A DNA stretch of 64,000 bases. Origin: an uncultured Paracoccaceae bacterium (GTDB lineage Bacteria; Pseudomonadota; Alphaproteobacteria; Rhodobacterales; Rhodobacteraceae). Positions 18,238 through 28,036 of this stretch are shown in pieces. A program made the translations under genes and the position numbers. The stretch's first letter is position 1. Each line of letters starts with the position of its first letter. Location of the stretch: assembly GCA_947499715.1 (NCBI GenBank), contig CANMPL010000001.1, positions 597,501-661,500 of the forward strand, in the 5' to 3' direction. Under the pieces are notes generated by a model. The model saw only the letters and a program-made list of their open reading frames with translations, did not search any database and was not told where the DNA came from.

Positions 18238-18990
18238 TTAAGGGGTGATGTCCAATTTCGCACCGTTTCGCAAAACATCCTTAATGGCGGTGGTATAGCT
18301 TTCCGTGTCGCCAAAATGGCTTTCGCCAGCGTGCAGAACCAATGTCGGGGCCATGACAAACGCGGCACGGCCCGCTTGTATCCCCCGCAATAGGAACCGC
18401 GACGGTGCTACATTCTGTCGTCCGGCAATGGGCCGCACGACAAGACTGCCCAATCGTGCGCCAATGGCGTTCAGCACATCCGGCAACCGTTCAATCCGTT
18501 GAATCATCGTCAAATGACCCTTTGGCGCAAGCCGCTTGATCCCAATGTCAATCCAATCGCTGAGATGGGTATCACCACCAAATGCCGCATCGCGCCCCGG
18601 ATCGGCAGCGGCAGAGCCCTTGCTACGGTCAAAATATGGTGGATTCATAAGGACGTGATTAAACTGCGCCTGTCGAAGCTCTTTTGGTAAATCGCGCAGG
18701 TCCGCCGTTACGACGGTCATTGAGAGGTTGTTTTCATCGGCATTGCGCTGCGCCAGTTTGGCATAGTCCGGCTGAAACTCCACCCCGGTCATCTGCAGGC
18801 CGGGGACGCGTGCGGCAAGACAAAGCGCCACAGCGCCCGCCCCACACCCCAGCTCAAGCACGCTTTCGCCGGTCTTGGCGGGCACGCTTGCAGCCAAAAG
18901 CACCGGATCTACACCCGCGCGATAGCCTTTGCGTGGTTGCCACAGATGAAGGCGCCCGTTCAAGAACGCATCATGCGTCCGGTCACTCAC
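18238..18990 (-). CDS. class I SAM methyltransferase, tRNA1(Val) adenine-N6 methyltransferase-like (TrmN6/YfiC)
   Basis: About 250 residues. SAM-binding motif I is LELGCGAGAVALCLA (near 45), the acidic loop GVEFQPDY (near 68) follows, and the N6-adenine catalytic motif NPPYFDR lies near 119. RIERLPDVL and the long C-terminal region fit YfiC-type tRNA methyltransferases that modify A37 of tRNA-Val. The GTG start at 18990 overlaps the upstream DUF2007 stop by 8 nt; a longer ATG frame exists but would run inside that gene. Confidence 0.85.
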   Translation of the reverse strand: MSDRTHDAFLNGRLHLWQPRKGYRAGVDPVLLAASVPAKTGESVLELGCGAGAVALCLAARVPGLQMTGVEFQPDYAKLAQRNADENNLSMTVVTADLRDLPKELRQAQFNHVLMNPPYFDRSKGSAAADPGRDAAFGGDTHLSDWIDIGIKRLAPKGHLTMIQRIERLPDVLNAIGARLGSLVVRPIAGRQNVAPSRFLLRGIQAGRAAFVMAPTLVLHAGESHFGDTESYTTAIKDVLRNGAKLDITP

Positions 18991-19201
18991 GGCCCAAATC
19001 GATCTCTGCGTCGCGCATGACCGCCTCTGCAATGAACAAATCTCGGTCTGCGACCATCAAGCGCCGCGGCATAATGCCTATGCTTCCTTCGAGGACGCTC
19101 ATGTTTACGTCAAACTCAAACACGGGTATATCCTCGGACCGCAACAGGGCGGTTGCAAAGGCGATGATGGTAGGGTCATTGGTGCGCAAAAGCTCTTTCA
19201 T
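18983..19201 (-). CDS. DUF2007 family protein
   Basis: A 72-residue protein, MKELLRTNDPTIIAFATALL onward, with FEFDVNMSVLEGSIGIMPRRLMV, the DUF2007 core, a ferredoxin-like fold once proposed as a signal-transducing domain. Function is unknown. The start is placed at the conserved MKELLRTND although it has a weak ribosome site; an in-frame ATG at 19237 would add 12 residues. It is coupled to the tRNA methyltransferase and divergent from the polyprenyl synthase gene. Confidence 0.8.
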   Translation of the reverse strand: MKELLRTNDPTIIAFATALLRSEDIPVFEFDVNMSVLEGSIGIMPRRLMVADRDLFIAEAVMRDAEIDLGRE

Positions 19202-19258
19202 ATTCACGACGTAAGATGCTGCGGCGTCTTTGTCCATTCACCTGACGGACCGCACCCC

Positions 19259-20257
19259 ATGGGCCTAGATCACGCTGCAACAAAACCGCATGAGCGACTG
19301 GCCGAAGCGCTGGCCGAAGACATGGCGGCGGTGAATGAGATGATCCGCGCCCGGATGGCATCAGAAAATGCGCCGCGCATCCCCGAGGTGACGGCCCATC
19401 TGGTGGAGGCTGGGGGCAAGCGGTTGCGTCCGATGCTGACGCTCGCCGCGGCGCGGATGTGTGGCTATGACGGGCCCTATCACGTCCATCTGGCCTCGAC
19501 GGTTGAATTCATTCACACCGCGACTTTGCTGCACGACGATGTCGTCGACGAAAGCAAGCAGCGGCGCGGGCGGCCGACAGCGAACCTGCTGTGGGACAAT
19601 ACCAGCAGCGTTTTGGTCGGTGACTACCTATTTGCGCGATCTTTCCAATTGATGGTCGAAACCGGATCAATGCGGGTCTTGGATATCCTGGCCAATGCTG
19701 CCGCCACCATTGCAGAGGGCGAGGTCTTGCAATTGACCGCAGCCGCCAATCTGGCAACGACGGAGGACATCTACCTCAAGGTGGTACGGGGCAAAACGGC
19801 CGCGCTGTTCTCGGCTGCGATGGAGGTTGGTGGTGTGATCGCAGGCAAAGATGATGTCTTGGTTCAGGCCCTTTATGACTACGGCGATGCCTTGGGTATC
19901 TCATTCCAGATTGTGGATGACTTGCTTGATTACGGCGGCACCGATGCGACCGGCAAAGACATCGGCGATGACTTTCGAGAGCGGAAGCTGACCCTGCCTG
20001 TGATCCGCGCAGTTGCCGCGGCAAATGAAGAAGAACGCGCGTTTTGGGTGAAAACGATCGAAAAAGGCCAACAAGACGACGGCGATCTGGACGTTGCGCT
20101 CGGTTTGATCGCGAAACACGGTACCATGGACACGACGCGGCAAGACGCTGTGGCTTGGGCCGCAAAGGCCAAGGCGTCTCTTGATCAGGTCCCGGAACAC
20201 CCGATCAAAGAAATGCTGATCGATTTGGCGGACTACGTCGTGGCGCGGATCGTCTAA
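19259..20257 (+). CDS. all-trans polyprenyl diphosphate synthase (ubiquinone side chain)
   Basis: A 332-residue trans-prenyltransferase. The first aspartate-rich motif LLHDDVVDESKQRRGRPT (near 91-108) and the second, QIVDDLLDYGG (near 217-227), bind the diphosphates through magnesium; GGKRLRPML (near 51-59) binds IPP. The family makes the solanesyl, octaprenyl or decaprenyl tail of quinones; decaprenyl is expected in Rhodobacterales because they use ubiquinone-10 (inference). Its stop overlaps the convergent ispE stop in the tetramer CTAA. Confidence 0.93.
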   Translation: MGLDHAATKPHERLAEALAEDMAAVNEMIRARMASENAPRIPEVTAHLVEAGGKRLRPMLTLAAARMCGYDGPYHVHLASTVEFIHTATLLHDDVVDESKQRRGRPTANLLWDNTSSVLVGDYLFARSFQLMVETGSMRVLDILANAAATIAEGEVLQLTAAANLATTEDIYLKVVRGKTAALFSAAMEVGGVIAGKDDVLVQALYDYGDALGISFQIVDDLLDYGGTDATGKDIGDDFRERKLTLPVIRAVAAANEEERAFWVKTIEKGQQDDGDLDVALGLIAKHGTMDTTRQDAVAWAAKAKASLDQVPEHPIKEMLIDLADYVVARIV

Positions 20258-21108
20258 AGAACCAAAGCTGGCGCAACCCACCACGTCATTTCACTGACCT
20301 GAATGGCGCGTGCCACGTGGCGTGCATCCGCCATGTTGCGGACAAGACCAAAACACGTCGCACCCGACCCCGACATGCTTGCGTATTTCACGTTTGGCAT
20401 GGCGTTGAGTTTTGCGAGCGTCGCGTCGATTTCGGGGGTTAACGCGCGTGCAGGTGGCAAAAGATCGTTGCGTTGCTGTCCCAGCCAATGCGCAAAACCG
20501 TCAAAGTCGGCGCCCGTAGGAATTGGGTCCATGGCCGGGTTTGCCCGTTGCGAAAGGCCTTTGAAGATACCTGAGGTGGGCACCTTCACACGCGGGTTGA
20601 CCAGCACGACCGCACAGTCCGGCAACGTCTTGACCGGTGTCAGCACCTCTCCGATACCTGTCATGCGCTGCGGTTCAGGCGCGGCCATGCAGACTGGCAG
20701 ATCAGCACCTAGTGCCAGCACGTTTGGGGAATTGGCGGCCAGCGGTGGCACGTTCCAAAGGTCAGCAAGTAACGACAGCACCGTTGCTGCATCGGATGAG
20801 CCGCCGCCGATTCCGGCGGCGTTCGGCAGGTGTTTTTCAAGCGTGATCGCCGCACCTGCCGTCACCCCGCGCACTTTGCGCAAAACATCTGCGGCGCGCA
20901 CGACAAGGTTGGTGTGGTCGGTCGGAACGCCTTCAGAAAAGGGGCCGCTGACACTGACGCGCAGGTCTGGCGCAGGAGCCACGCTGATTTGATCGGCCAC
21001 GTCAGCAAAGACAACCAAACTGTCGAGCAAATGATACCCGTCGTCACGTTGCCCTGTCACATGCAGGGTCAGGTTGATTTTCGCAGGGGCCTGGCCCTTA
21101 TGGATCAT
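20254..21108 (-). CDS. ispE: 4-diphosphocytidyl-2-C-methyl-D-erythritol kinase
   Basis: A 284-residue GHMP kinase of the MEP isoprenoid pathway that phosphorylates CDP-methylerythritol. APAKINLTLHVTGQRDDGYH (7-26) is the family start, PNAAGIGGGSSDAATVL (near 92-108) the ATP loop, and MSGSGATCFGLV (near 251) the third GHMP motif. The start ATG at 21108 overlaps the upstream TPR gene by 11 nt. It faces the polyprenyl synthase gene, so a precursor-supplying and a precursor-using isoprenoid gene sit end to end. Confidence 0.94.
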   Translation of the reverse strand: MIHKGQAPAKINLTLHVTGQRDDGYHLLDSLVVFADVADQISVAPAPDLRVSVSGPFSEGVPTDHTNLVVRAADVLRKVRGVTAGAAITLEKHLPNAAGIGGGSSDAATVLSLLADLWNVPPLAANSPNVLALGADLPVCMAAPEPQRMTGIGEVLTPVKTLPDCAVVLVNPRVKVPTSGIFKGLSQRANPAMDPIPTGADFDGFAHWLGQQRNDLLPPARALTPEIDATLAKLNAMPNVKYASMSGSGATCFGLVRNMADARHVARAIQVSEMTWWVAPALVL

Positions 21109-22789
21109 CGTTCGCAACAGTGATCGGGTCCGCACCTTCTGATGCGAGGACGGCATCAAGCCCGAGTTCCAGCTTGGCGCGAATGCGCGTTGCAAGTTCC
21201 TCGTCAGGATCAAAAGACAAGGCGCGGTTCCATTGAAACGCCGCCTCAATCTTGCGGCCGACGGCCCAGTAGACGTCGCCCAGATGGTCGTTCACGATGG
21301 GATCCACAGCTTCAAGGGCCGCGGCGCGTTCCATATGCACCACTGATTCCTCATAGCGACCCAGTTGGAACAGCACCCAGCCCAAGCTATCCACGATCGC
21401 ACCGTTGTCGGGCCGCGCCGCGACGGCGGTTTCGATCATTTCGAGCGCTTCATCCAGCTTTTCGCCGCGTTCGACCAGTGAGTAGCCAAGATAGTTCAGC
21501 ACCTGTGGTTGACCGGGCCGCAGAACAAGCGCTGCGCGAAAGTCATCCTCTGCCTGTGGCCAATTGTCTTGTGCGTGGGCGGTGATCGCGCGGGCATAAA
21601 GAACAAGCCAGCGATTGGGATCCTCTGCGCCATAAAGATCAAGCGCCGCGCTGTAGGCGGCAAAGGCGCCGTCATAGCGTTCTTGTTCGCGCATGACATC
21701 GCCCAGCTTGCTGTGAACAAACGGAAGCTGCGGATTGGTGCGCGCCAACGCCTCTGCCACTTCGAGGGCCGCGTCAGGCCGTTCCAACCGACGTAAGGCA
21801 TCAATGCGGGCCATTTCTGCATTTGGAAAGGATGGAGAAGTCTGCGGCACACGGGCCAGCGTTTCGCTCGCAAGCTCGTATTGATCCATGTTCTGCAACA
21901 GACCGGCGCTCATCATGATGGCGTCGGTATTGGCCGGATCAAGGTATTCTGCCACGCGCGAATACTGCAAGGTATAGGTATCCTGCGCCTCGCCGCGCAG
22001 CAGTTCGGCGATCATATAGACGACCTCGCCAAAACCCTGTGCCGGACCCGTCACAACTGTAAAAGGAACAGCGTCCCCGTCTTCCAGTTGCTTGCGTAAC
22101 AGCGCGAGCCCTGGATCAAAGCTTTGGCCAAAGGTCGCCTCAAGCATCTCAAGCGCATCACCGTTGCGGTCAAGTTGGCTGAGGACCTGTGCATGGGCAA
22201 TCGCGGCACGTGCGCTTAGCGGCGTCCGACCCGCATCATCAAAGATCGCGTCAGCACCTTCGAAATCCCCAACAGAGGCAAGCGCAAGCGCCTTGTGATA
22301 CCGGCCATATGCGCGCATGCCCTCGGTTTCGATCACCTCGTCAAAGCTTGCAATGGCTTGGTTCATCTTGCCAAGTCCTACTGCGGCCCATGCCTGTGCA
22401 AGGCCATCGACCAGCGGGCTTACACTTTGGCCAGTCTCAAGGCTGTCAAAGATCCCCATCCAGTCGCCTGCATCCGCTGCAACAGCGTCGATGACCAGAT
22501 TGGCGCTTTGACTTTCGATCCCCAGCTCCACCATGGCTTTTGCCACGGGGACGGCGCGTTCAATCTGACCCAAGGCAACAAAAGAGGTTACAGCGTTTTC
22601 CAGCAGCAGCGGATTGGTCGGATCCGAAATCAGCGCATCGGTGAAATACCGTGCGCCTTGGGCGAAATCGGTGCCAATGGCGGCCTGTCGTGCCGCCAGA
22701 TATGCGCCCGCATCGACGTCCGCCATAGCAGGGGTCACACCACAGGTCAGGCTAGCCAGCACAAAACTGCGCAAAATCGGTTTTAACAC
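21098..22789 (-). CDS. tetratricopeptide repeat protein, exported
   Basis: 563 residues with an N-terminal signal peptide (LRSFVLASLTCGVTPAMA, then DVDAGAYLAARQAA) and TPR helices throughout. Clear TPR units are seen near 370-480 (FVHSKLGDVMREQERYDGAF, VLNYLGYSLVERGEKLDEAL, IVDSLGWVLFQLGRYEESVV and HLGDVYWAVGRKIEAAFQWN), each with the G-Y/F-A spacing. It is probably a periplasmic scaffold; partners are unknown. The GTG start has AAGGGAG upstream. It is co-transcribed with ispE by an 11-nt overlap, a pairing without an obvious functional link. Confidence 0.87.
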   Translation of the reverse strand: MLKPILRSFVLASLTCGVTPAMADVDAGAYLAARQAAIGTDFAQGARYFTDALISDPTNPLLLENAVTSFVALGQIERAVPVAKAMVELGIESQSANLVIDAVAADAGDWMGIFDSLETGQSVSPLVDGLAQAWAAVGLGKMNQAIASFDEVIETEGMRAYGRYHKALALASVGDFEGADAIFDDAGRTPLSARAAIAHAQVLSQLDRNGDALEMLEATFGQSFDPGLALLRKQLEDGDAVPFTVVTGPAQGFGEVVYMIAELLRGEAQDTYTLQYSRVAEYLDPANTDAIMMSAGLLQNMDQYELASETLARVPQTSPSFPNAEMARIDALRRLERPDAALEVAEALARTNPQLPFVHSKLGDVMREQERYDGAFAAYSAALDLYGAEDPNRWLVLYARAITAHAQDNWPQAEDDFRAALVLRPGQPQVLNYLGYSLVERGEKLDEALEMIETAVAARPDNGAIVDSLGWVLFQLGRYEESVVHMERAAALEAVDPIVNDHLGDVYWAVGRKIEAAFQWNRALSFDPDEELATRIRAKLELGLDAVLASEGADPITVANDDP

Positions 22790-22924
22790 GCGGAACGCTC
22801 CCTTAGAATTCTTGCCCTGCGCGACCCTAAGAGCTCACGCGCACCGGCGCAAATGACAGGTGGTCACAGTGGCGAAATGTTGCAACCAATTGGTTAACGG
22901 GGCAGGGGTGCCGCCCCGCCCTGA

Positions 22925-24577
22925 TCACATATTTGGATAATTTGGCCCATCACCACCCTGCGGCACGGTCCAAGTGATATTCTGGCTTGGATCTTTGATG
23001 TCGCAGGTCTTGCAATGCACGCAGTTCTGGAAATTGATCTGGAACCGGGTGTCCTTGCCCTCTTCCTCGATGAACTCATAAACACCAGCCGGGCAATATC
23101 GGGCCGATGGGCCTGCAAATTCCGCCAGGTTGACGTTCACCGGCACTGTGGCGTCGGTCAGATGCAAATGCGCAGGCTGACTTTCTTCGTGGTTGGTAAA
23201 GCTGAAGGCGACGTTTGTCAGGCGATCAAAAGACAATTTGCCATCGGGCTTGGGGTAGTCGATTGCCTTGTGTTTGCTGGCCTTTTCGGTGGCGGCAGCA
23301 TCGGTTTTGCCGTGCTTCAGCGTGCCCAAAAGCGATGTGCCAAAGAATGTGTTCCACCACATATCAAACCCGCCAACCGTCAAGGAAGCGATCAGCCCCT
23401 TATTGGACCAAAGCGGCTTGACGTTGCGGACTTTCTTGAGGTCCTCGCCAATCTCACCGGTGCGGACAAGCGCATCATAGCCATCCAGCAGGTCACCGCC
23501 GCGACCCTCTGACATGGCGACAACGGCCGCCTCTGCAGCGGCAATGCCGGACAGCATCGCGTTATGGTTGCCCTTGATGCGCGGCACGTTGACCATGCCA
23601 GCCGCACAGCCCAGCAGCGCGCCGCCGGGGAATTCCAGTTGCGGCATCGACTGATAACCACCCTCAGAGATCGCCCGCGCGCCATATGCGACCCGTTTGC
23701 CGCCTTCCAGCAGCTCAGCCACCATGGGATGATGCTTGAAGCGCTGGAATTCCATGTAAGGGAAGACATGCGGGTTCTTGTAGTTGAGGTGAACGACGAA
23801 ACCTACGTAAACTTGATTGTTTTCAAGATGGTAGATGAAAGACCCGCCACCCGCATTCTTACCAAGTGGCCAGCCCATCGTGTGGGTCACGGTGCCCTCT
23901 TTGTGCTTGGCAGGGTCGATCTCCCAGATCTCTTTCATGCCCAGACCGTATTTCTGAACATCAGCTTTTGCACCAAGGTCATACTTTGCGATCACCTGCT
24001 TAGAGAGCGATCCGCGCACACCTTCGCCAAGGAAGACATATTTGCCGTGCAACTCCATGCCGGGTTCATAATTTGCGCCCTGGCTGCCGTCGGCCTCTTT
24101 GCCGAATTCACCTGCAACGACGCCTTTAACCTCGCCGTTGTCGCCGTAGACCAGTTCTGAACAGGCCATCCCGGGGAAGATCTCAACACCCAGCTCTTCG
24201 GCCTGCTCGGCCATCCAGCGGCAAACGTTGCCCATCGACACGATATAGTTGCCGTGATTGTTCATCAGTGGCGGCATCGCGATGTTGGGGATCCGCACCT
24301 CGCCCGCTTCGCCCATCATGTAAAAGTTGTCTTCTTTGACGGGCACATTCAGCGGTGCGCCTTTTTCTTTCCAATCGGGGATCAGTTTGTTCAGCCCAAC
24401 CGGGTCCAGCACAGCGCCCGAAAGGATATGCGCGCCGACCTCGGAGCCTTTTTCAAGGACCACCACATTCAGATCGGCATCCAACTGTTTAAGGCGGATC
24501 GCCGCTGAAAGGCCAGCGGGGCCTGCGCCCACGATAACCACGTCATATTCCATTGCTTCGCGTTCAATATCGGCCAC
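22925..24577 (-). CDS. electron transfer flavoprotein-ubiquinone oxidoreductase
   Basis: A 550-residue membrane-associated FAD/4Fe-4S enzyme that passes electrons from ETF (beta-oxidation and amine dehydrogenases) to ubiquinone. The FAD site [19 protein letters not shown] is near the N terminus; the C-terminal cluster cysteines are in the CPAGVYEF and QNCVHCKTCDIKDPSQNI segments. MVNVPRIKGNHNAMLSG is a family-specific block. The GTG start at 24577 (VADIEREAMEYD) is chosen by homology-type reasoning and the AGGA upstream; the longer frame has no family resemblance. It is divergent from greA. Confidence 0.95.
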   Translation of the reverse strand: MADIEREAMEYDVVIVGAGPAGLSAAIRLKQLDADLNVVVLEKGSEVGAHILSGAVLDPVGLNKLIPDWKEKGAPLNVPVKEDNFYMMGEAGEVRIPNIAMPPLMNNHGNYIVSMGNVCRWMAEQAEELGVEIFPGMACSELVYGDNGEVKGVVAGEFGKEADGSQGANYEPGMELHGKYVFLGEGVRGSLSKQVIAKYDLGAKADVQKYGLGMKEIWEIDPAKHKEGTVTHTMGWPLGKNAGGGSFIYHLENNQVYVGFVVHLNYKNPHVFPYMEFQRFKHHPMVAELLEGGKRVAYGARAISEGGYQSMPQLEFPGGALLGCAAGMVNVPRIKGNHNAMLSGIAAAEAAVVAMSEGRGGDLLDGYDALVRTGEIGEDLKKVRNVKPLWSNKGLIASLTVGGFDMWWNTFFGTSLLGTLKHGKTDAAATEKASKHKAIDYPKPDGKLSFDRLTNVAFSFTNHEESQPAHLHLTDATVPVNVNLAEFAGPSARYCPAGVYEFIEEEGKDTRFQINFQNCVHCKTCDIKDPSQNITWTVPQGGDGPNYPNM

Positions 24578-24699
24578 GGTCCTGATCCTTATCCCATCAA
24601 GAAACATTGTTGCGCACCGGGTTAGCGCAACGTTGCCAAAGGGGCAATCGGGACACGACGTTAAAACGCTTAGCCGCGACTTGATCGCGCAGCTTGCAC

Positions 24700-24729
24700 T
24701 TGACACTGGCTTGCCCACATAAGCTATGA
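24700..24729 (+). promoter_or_regulatory. probable sigma70 promoter of greA
   Basis: TTGACA (24700-24705) and CTATGA (24724-24729) with an 18-nt spacer. Transcription would begin about 30 nt before the greA start. The -35 element is a perfect consensus; the -10 is moderate. Confidence 0.5.
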
Positions 24730-24768
24730 ACGATCGATTGATAGATTTACGCCCAAAGGGGTGACGAT

Positions 24769-25239
24769 ATGGAAAAAATTCTGATGACGCAGTCTGGTTT
24801 TGCGAAACTGGACGCAGAGTTGAAGCACCTCAAGACGGTGGAACGCCCGGCAATTATCCGCGCGATCTCTGAGGCACGCGAACACGGCGATCTGTCCGAG
24901 AACGCCGAATACCATTCCGCCAAGGAAAAGCAGTCCTTCATCGAAGGTCGCGTGAAAGAGCTGGAGGGAGCGATTTCGTTGGCCGACGTGATTGATCTGA
25001 CCAAGCTGTCGGGGTCTATCAAGTTCGGTGCGACCATCGAACTGGTGGATGAAGACACAGACGAAGAGAAGACGTTTCAGATCGTGGGTGAATATGAAGC
25101 GGACATCGAAAAGGGGTTGCTGAATATCAAATCCCCCCTGGCCCGCGCCATGATCGGCAAAGAAGAGGGCGACAGCGTCGAAGTGCGCACGCCCGGTGGT
25201 GAAAAATCCTACGAGATCCTCAAGGTCACGTATAAATAA
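24769..25239 (+). CDS. greA: transcription elongation factor GreA
   Basis: A 156-residue factor that enters the RNA polymerase secondary channel and stimulates cleavage of backtracked RNA. The N-terminal coiled coil carries the acidic tip [18 protein letters not shown] (near 43-60), and the C-terminal domain ends with the [14 protein letters not shown] block. AAAGGGG lies before the ATG. Membrane protein and carrier genes follow closely, suggesting a longer transcript. Confidence 0.97.
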   Translation: MEKILMTQSGFAKLDAELKHLKTVERPAIIRAISEAREHGDLSENAEYHSAKEKQSFIEGRVKELEGAISLADVIDLTKLSGSIKFGATIELVDEDTDEEKTFQIVGEYEADIEKGLLNIKSPLARAMIGKEEGDSVEVRTPGGEKSYEILKVTYK

Positions 25240-25251
25240 ACAGAGGCTCGC

Positions 25252-26238
25252 ATGGCCGAAGGCCCGCGCAAACCCGTACTGGTCAACGATACCGGCATCA
25301 GCTCGACCGAGATCGTGGCAATTGTGCTGTCTGTCGTCTGGATGGCGGCAGTGGGCTTGTTCTTTCTGTTGATGCCGCCCGCGCCAGCAGAGGGCGAGTC
25401 CGCCGATAGCCTGCGCATTGTCCTGATCCTGATGGCGATCTTCCTGCCCGTTGCGATGATCTGGGTTGCCGCCGTTGCGTCGCGTACCAGCCGCATCATG
25501 CGAGAGGAATCCTACCGCCTCCAGTCTGCCATCGACGGGCTACGGCAAACCTACGTGGCGGATCGTTCGCAGGGTGGATCTGCGGTGCCCACGGTTGAAA
25601 AAAAGCTCAACGAGATTGCGCAAACCGCGCGCAAAACCGAAACAGCACTTGCGACCTTCGCTTCAACCCGAGAAGCGCAAAAAGCGAAAGCGGTCCCGCT
25701 ACATCCACAACCGGCAGAGGACCAGCCGGGTCTTGCGCTGGGCACACCAGCAGAAGACATGTCACCGCCGCTGAGCCGGATTGATTTTGTGCGTGCGCTA
25801 AACTTTCCCGACCACGATCAGGACGAACAGGGTTTTGGTGCACTACGCCGGGCGCTCAAAGACCGGACGGCCCGCCAGCTGGTGCAAGCCAGCCAGGACG
25901 TGCTGACCCTACTGTCCCAAGACGGGATCTATATGGATGACCTGCGCCCTGACCGCGCACGTCCAGAAATTTGGCGGCGCTTTGCCAAAGGTGAACGCGG
26001 GCGTACGATGGCATCGCTTGGTGGGATACGGGACAGGTCTTCGCTTGCCCTGACAGCGGGCCGCATGCGTGAAGACACCATCTTTCGCGATGCCGCTCAT
26101 CATTTTCTGCGTCTTTTTGACAAGACGCTTGTGACGTTCGAACCCGATGCCAGCGACGAAGACCTGATCGCTCTGTCCGAAACCCGCACCGCACGCGCCT
26201 TTATGCTGCTTGGGCGCGTCACAGGCGCATTCGACTGA
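25252..26238 (+). CDS. two-helix membrane protein with coiled coil, function unknown
   Basis: 328 residues. Two hydrophobic segments (about 24-44 and 56-76) form a hairpin in the inner membrane, so both ends are probably cytoplasmic. A coiled-coil stretch follows (about 85-150, ending ALATFASTREAQKAKA), then a proline-rich linker and a helical C-terminal domain (about 180-328) with many charged residues. I do not recognise a named family; the arrangement beside greA looks conserved in Rhodobacterales, which is an impression and not a search result. It starts 12 nt after greA and the carrier gene begins one base after its stop. Confidence 0.8.
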   Translation: MAEGPRKPVLVNDTGISSTEIVAIVLSVVWMAAVGLFFLLMPPAPAEGESADSLRIVLILMAIFLPVAMIWVAAVASRTSRIMREESYRLQSAIDGLRQTYVADRSQGGSAVPTVEKKLNEIAQTARKTETALATFASTREAQKAKAVPLHPQPAEDQPGLALGTPAEDMSPPLSRIDFVRALNFPDHDQDEQGFGALRRALKDRTARQLVQASQDVLTLLSQDGIYMDDLRPDRARPEIWRRFAKGERGRTMASLGGIRDRSSLALTAGRMREDTIFRDAAHHFLRLFDKTLVTFEPDASDEDLIALSETRTARAFMLLGRVTGAFD

Positions 26239-26239
26239 C

Positions 26240-27169
26240 GTGCTGGATATCTTCCTGCAAACATTGCCATTCTTCGCTATCATCGGGCTTGGATATGGAT
26301 CGGGTCGCAGCGGGTTCTTTAGTCCAGAGGCAACGGCCTATCTGACAAAGTTTGTGTTCTACTTTGCGCTTTCCGCGATGCTTTTCCGGTTCTCTGCCAA
26401 CCTGTCGCTTGCGGATATCCTTGATTGGCAATTCGTCGGCGCTTACCTCTCGGCCTCTTTGGTGGTCTATGCTTTTGCCACCGTCGTCGCGATGTTGCGC
26501 CGACTGCCCATCACAGAAGCCGCGGTCGAGGCGCAGTGCGCCGTTATCGGCAACGTCGGCTTTCTGGGCATCCCGATGCTCGCCCTTTTGTTGGGAGAGG
26601 CCGCAGTTGGCCCCGTGATGATGGTGTTGGCCGTCGACCTGATCGTTTTTGGCAGCCTGATTGTGATCCTGATTACCGGCAGTCGCGACGGTCGCTACAG
26701 CCCTGCTGTTCTTGGCACCGTCGGCTTAGGGCTGCTCAAAAACCCGATGATTGTGTCGATCACCTTGGGGCTCCTTGTGTCGTCTTTGTCGCTTCCGATC
26801 CCGAACCCGGTGAATGATTTTCTGGCCTTGCTGGGCGGGGCTGCGACCCCTGGCGCGCTTTTTGCGATTGGCGCATCGCTTGCGACGAAATCGGCGGAAC
26901 GGGTCAGCGTTGCGGCGTGGCTGTCATTTTGCAAATTGGTGCTGCACCCCGCTGCGGTCGCGCTGGCGGCGCTTTGGGTCTTTACCGTCGATCCCTATGC
27001 CGCTGGCGTAATGATCGCGGCCGCCGCTTTGCCGGTTGCCGGGAACGTCTATATCATCGCGCAGCACTACGGCGTGGCACCGACGCGGGTCTCGGCGTCG
27101 ATCCTGTTTTCTACGGTGGCGAGTGTCTTGACGGTATCTGGCGTCATTGCATGGGTGACAAGCTTCTGA
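26240..27169 (+). CDS. AEC family transporter (auxin efflux carrier type)
   Basis: 309 residues with about ten hydrophobic helices in two halves. IIGLGYGSGRSGFF near the N terminus, GNVGFLGIPMLALLLGE (near 105) and the PVAGNVYIIAQHYGV block (near 270) with its asparagine are typical of the AEC/malonate-carrier family. The family exports or imports carboxylates and small acids; the substrate is not given by sequence. The GTG start directly follows the previous stop. The longer ATG frame would overlap the preceding gene by 29 nt. Confidence 0.88.
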   Translation: MLDIFLQTLPFFAIIGLGYGSGRSGFFSPEATAYLTKFVFYFALSAMLFRFSANLSLADILDWQFVGAYLSASLVVYAFATVVAMLRRLPITEAAVEAQCAVIGNVGFLGIPMLALLLGEAAVGPVMMVLAVDLIVFGSLIVILITGSRDGRYSPAVLGTVGLGLLKNPMIVSITLGLLVSSLSLPIPNPVNDFLALLGGAATPGALFAIGASLATKSAERVSVAAWLSFCKLVLHPAAVALAALWVFTVDPYAAGVMIAAAALPVAGNVYIIAQHYGVAPTRVSASILFSTVASVLTVSGVIAWVTSF

Positions 27170-27208
27170 CCCTGCGGTAGCCCTTGTGCAAACGACAGGG
27201 GACTTGCC

Positions 27209-28036
27209 ATGGACACGATCTCGGAAAACAACTGCTTTGGTGGGACGCAGGGCGTCTATTCCCATGCCTCATCGGCTACAGGCACGGATATGACTTTCGG
27301 GTTGTTTCTACCCGAAGAGGCAGCGCATGGACCCGTTCCGCTCTTGTGGTTCTTGTCCGGCCTGACTTGCACGCACGAAAACGCCATGACGAAGGCGGGC
27401 GCGCAGGCTTGGGCCGCAGAACAAGGCATCGCACTTTGTTTTCCTGACACCTCGCCGCGTGGCGAGGGCGTGCCAAACGATGACGCCTATGACTTGGGGC
27501 AGGGCGCAGGCTTCTACATTGATGCCACCCAAGAACCTTGGTCGCAGCACTTCAAAATGTGGACTTATGTGGCCGAAGAATTGCCAGCCCTGCTGGGCAA
27601 GAATTTCGCTTTGGACATGGAGCGCCAGTCGATCACGGGCCACTCTATGGGGGGGCATGGGGCGTTGACGATGGCCATGGCGCTCAAGGGACAGTTCCGG
27701 TCCGTGTCCGCCTTTGCCCCCATCTGTAACCCCACCAAAAGCGACTGGGGTCGCAAGCAATTTGGTGCCTATTGGGGGGAAGAGGCCAACTGGGGCCCGC
27801 ATGACGCCACTCTGTTGATGGAAGGCCATGGTTTTGATGGCCCAATGCTGATTGATACTGGCACAAAGGATCAGTTCTGGGACCTGCTTGGCACAGAAGC
27901 CTTCGCAGGGGCCTTTGCGGCCAAGCGCCAGCGTGGCCAAATCCGGCTGCAAGAGGGCTATGACCACAGCTATTTCTTCATCTCGACCTTCATGGAAGAC
28001 CACGTCGCCTTCCACGCAGAGGCGCTTTATTCGTGA
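27209..28036 (+). CDS. fghA: S-formylglutathione hydrolase
   Basis: A 275-residue alpha/beta hydrolase of the glutathione-dependent formaldehyde pathway; it splits S-formylglutathione to formate and glutathione. The nucleophile elbow [10 protein letters not shown] lies near 144-153, [19 protein letters not shown] near 46-64, and [11 protein letters not shown] near 252 carries the catalytic histidine. The glutathione-dependent formaldehyde dehydrogenase gene that usually neighbours it is not in this window. Its stop overlaps the DUF188 GTG start. Confidence 0.93.
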   Translation: MDTISENNCFGGTQGVYSHASSATGTDMTFGLFLPEEAAHGPVPLLWFLSGLTCTHENAMTKAGAQAWAAEQGIALCFPDTSPRGEGVPNDDAYDLGQGAGFYIDATQEPWSQHFKMWTYVAEELPALLGKNFALDMERQSITGHSMGGHGALTMAMALKGQFRSVSAFAPICNPTKSDWGRKQFGAYWGEEANWGPHDATLLMEGHGFDGPMLIDTGTKDQFWDLLGTEAFAGAFAAKRQRGQIRLQEGYDHSYFFISTFMEDHVAFHAEALYS

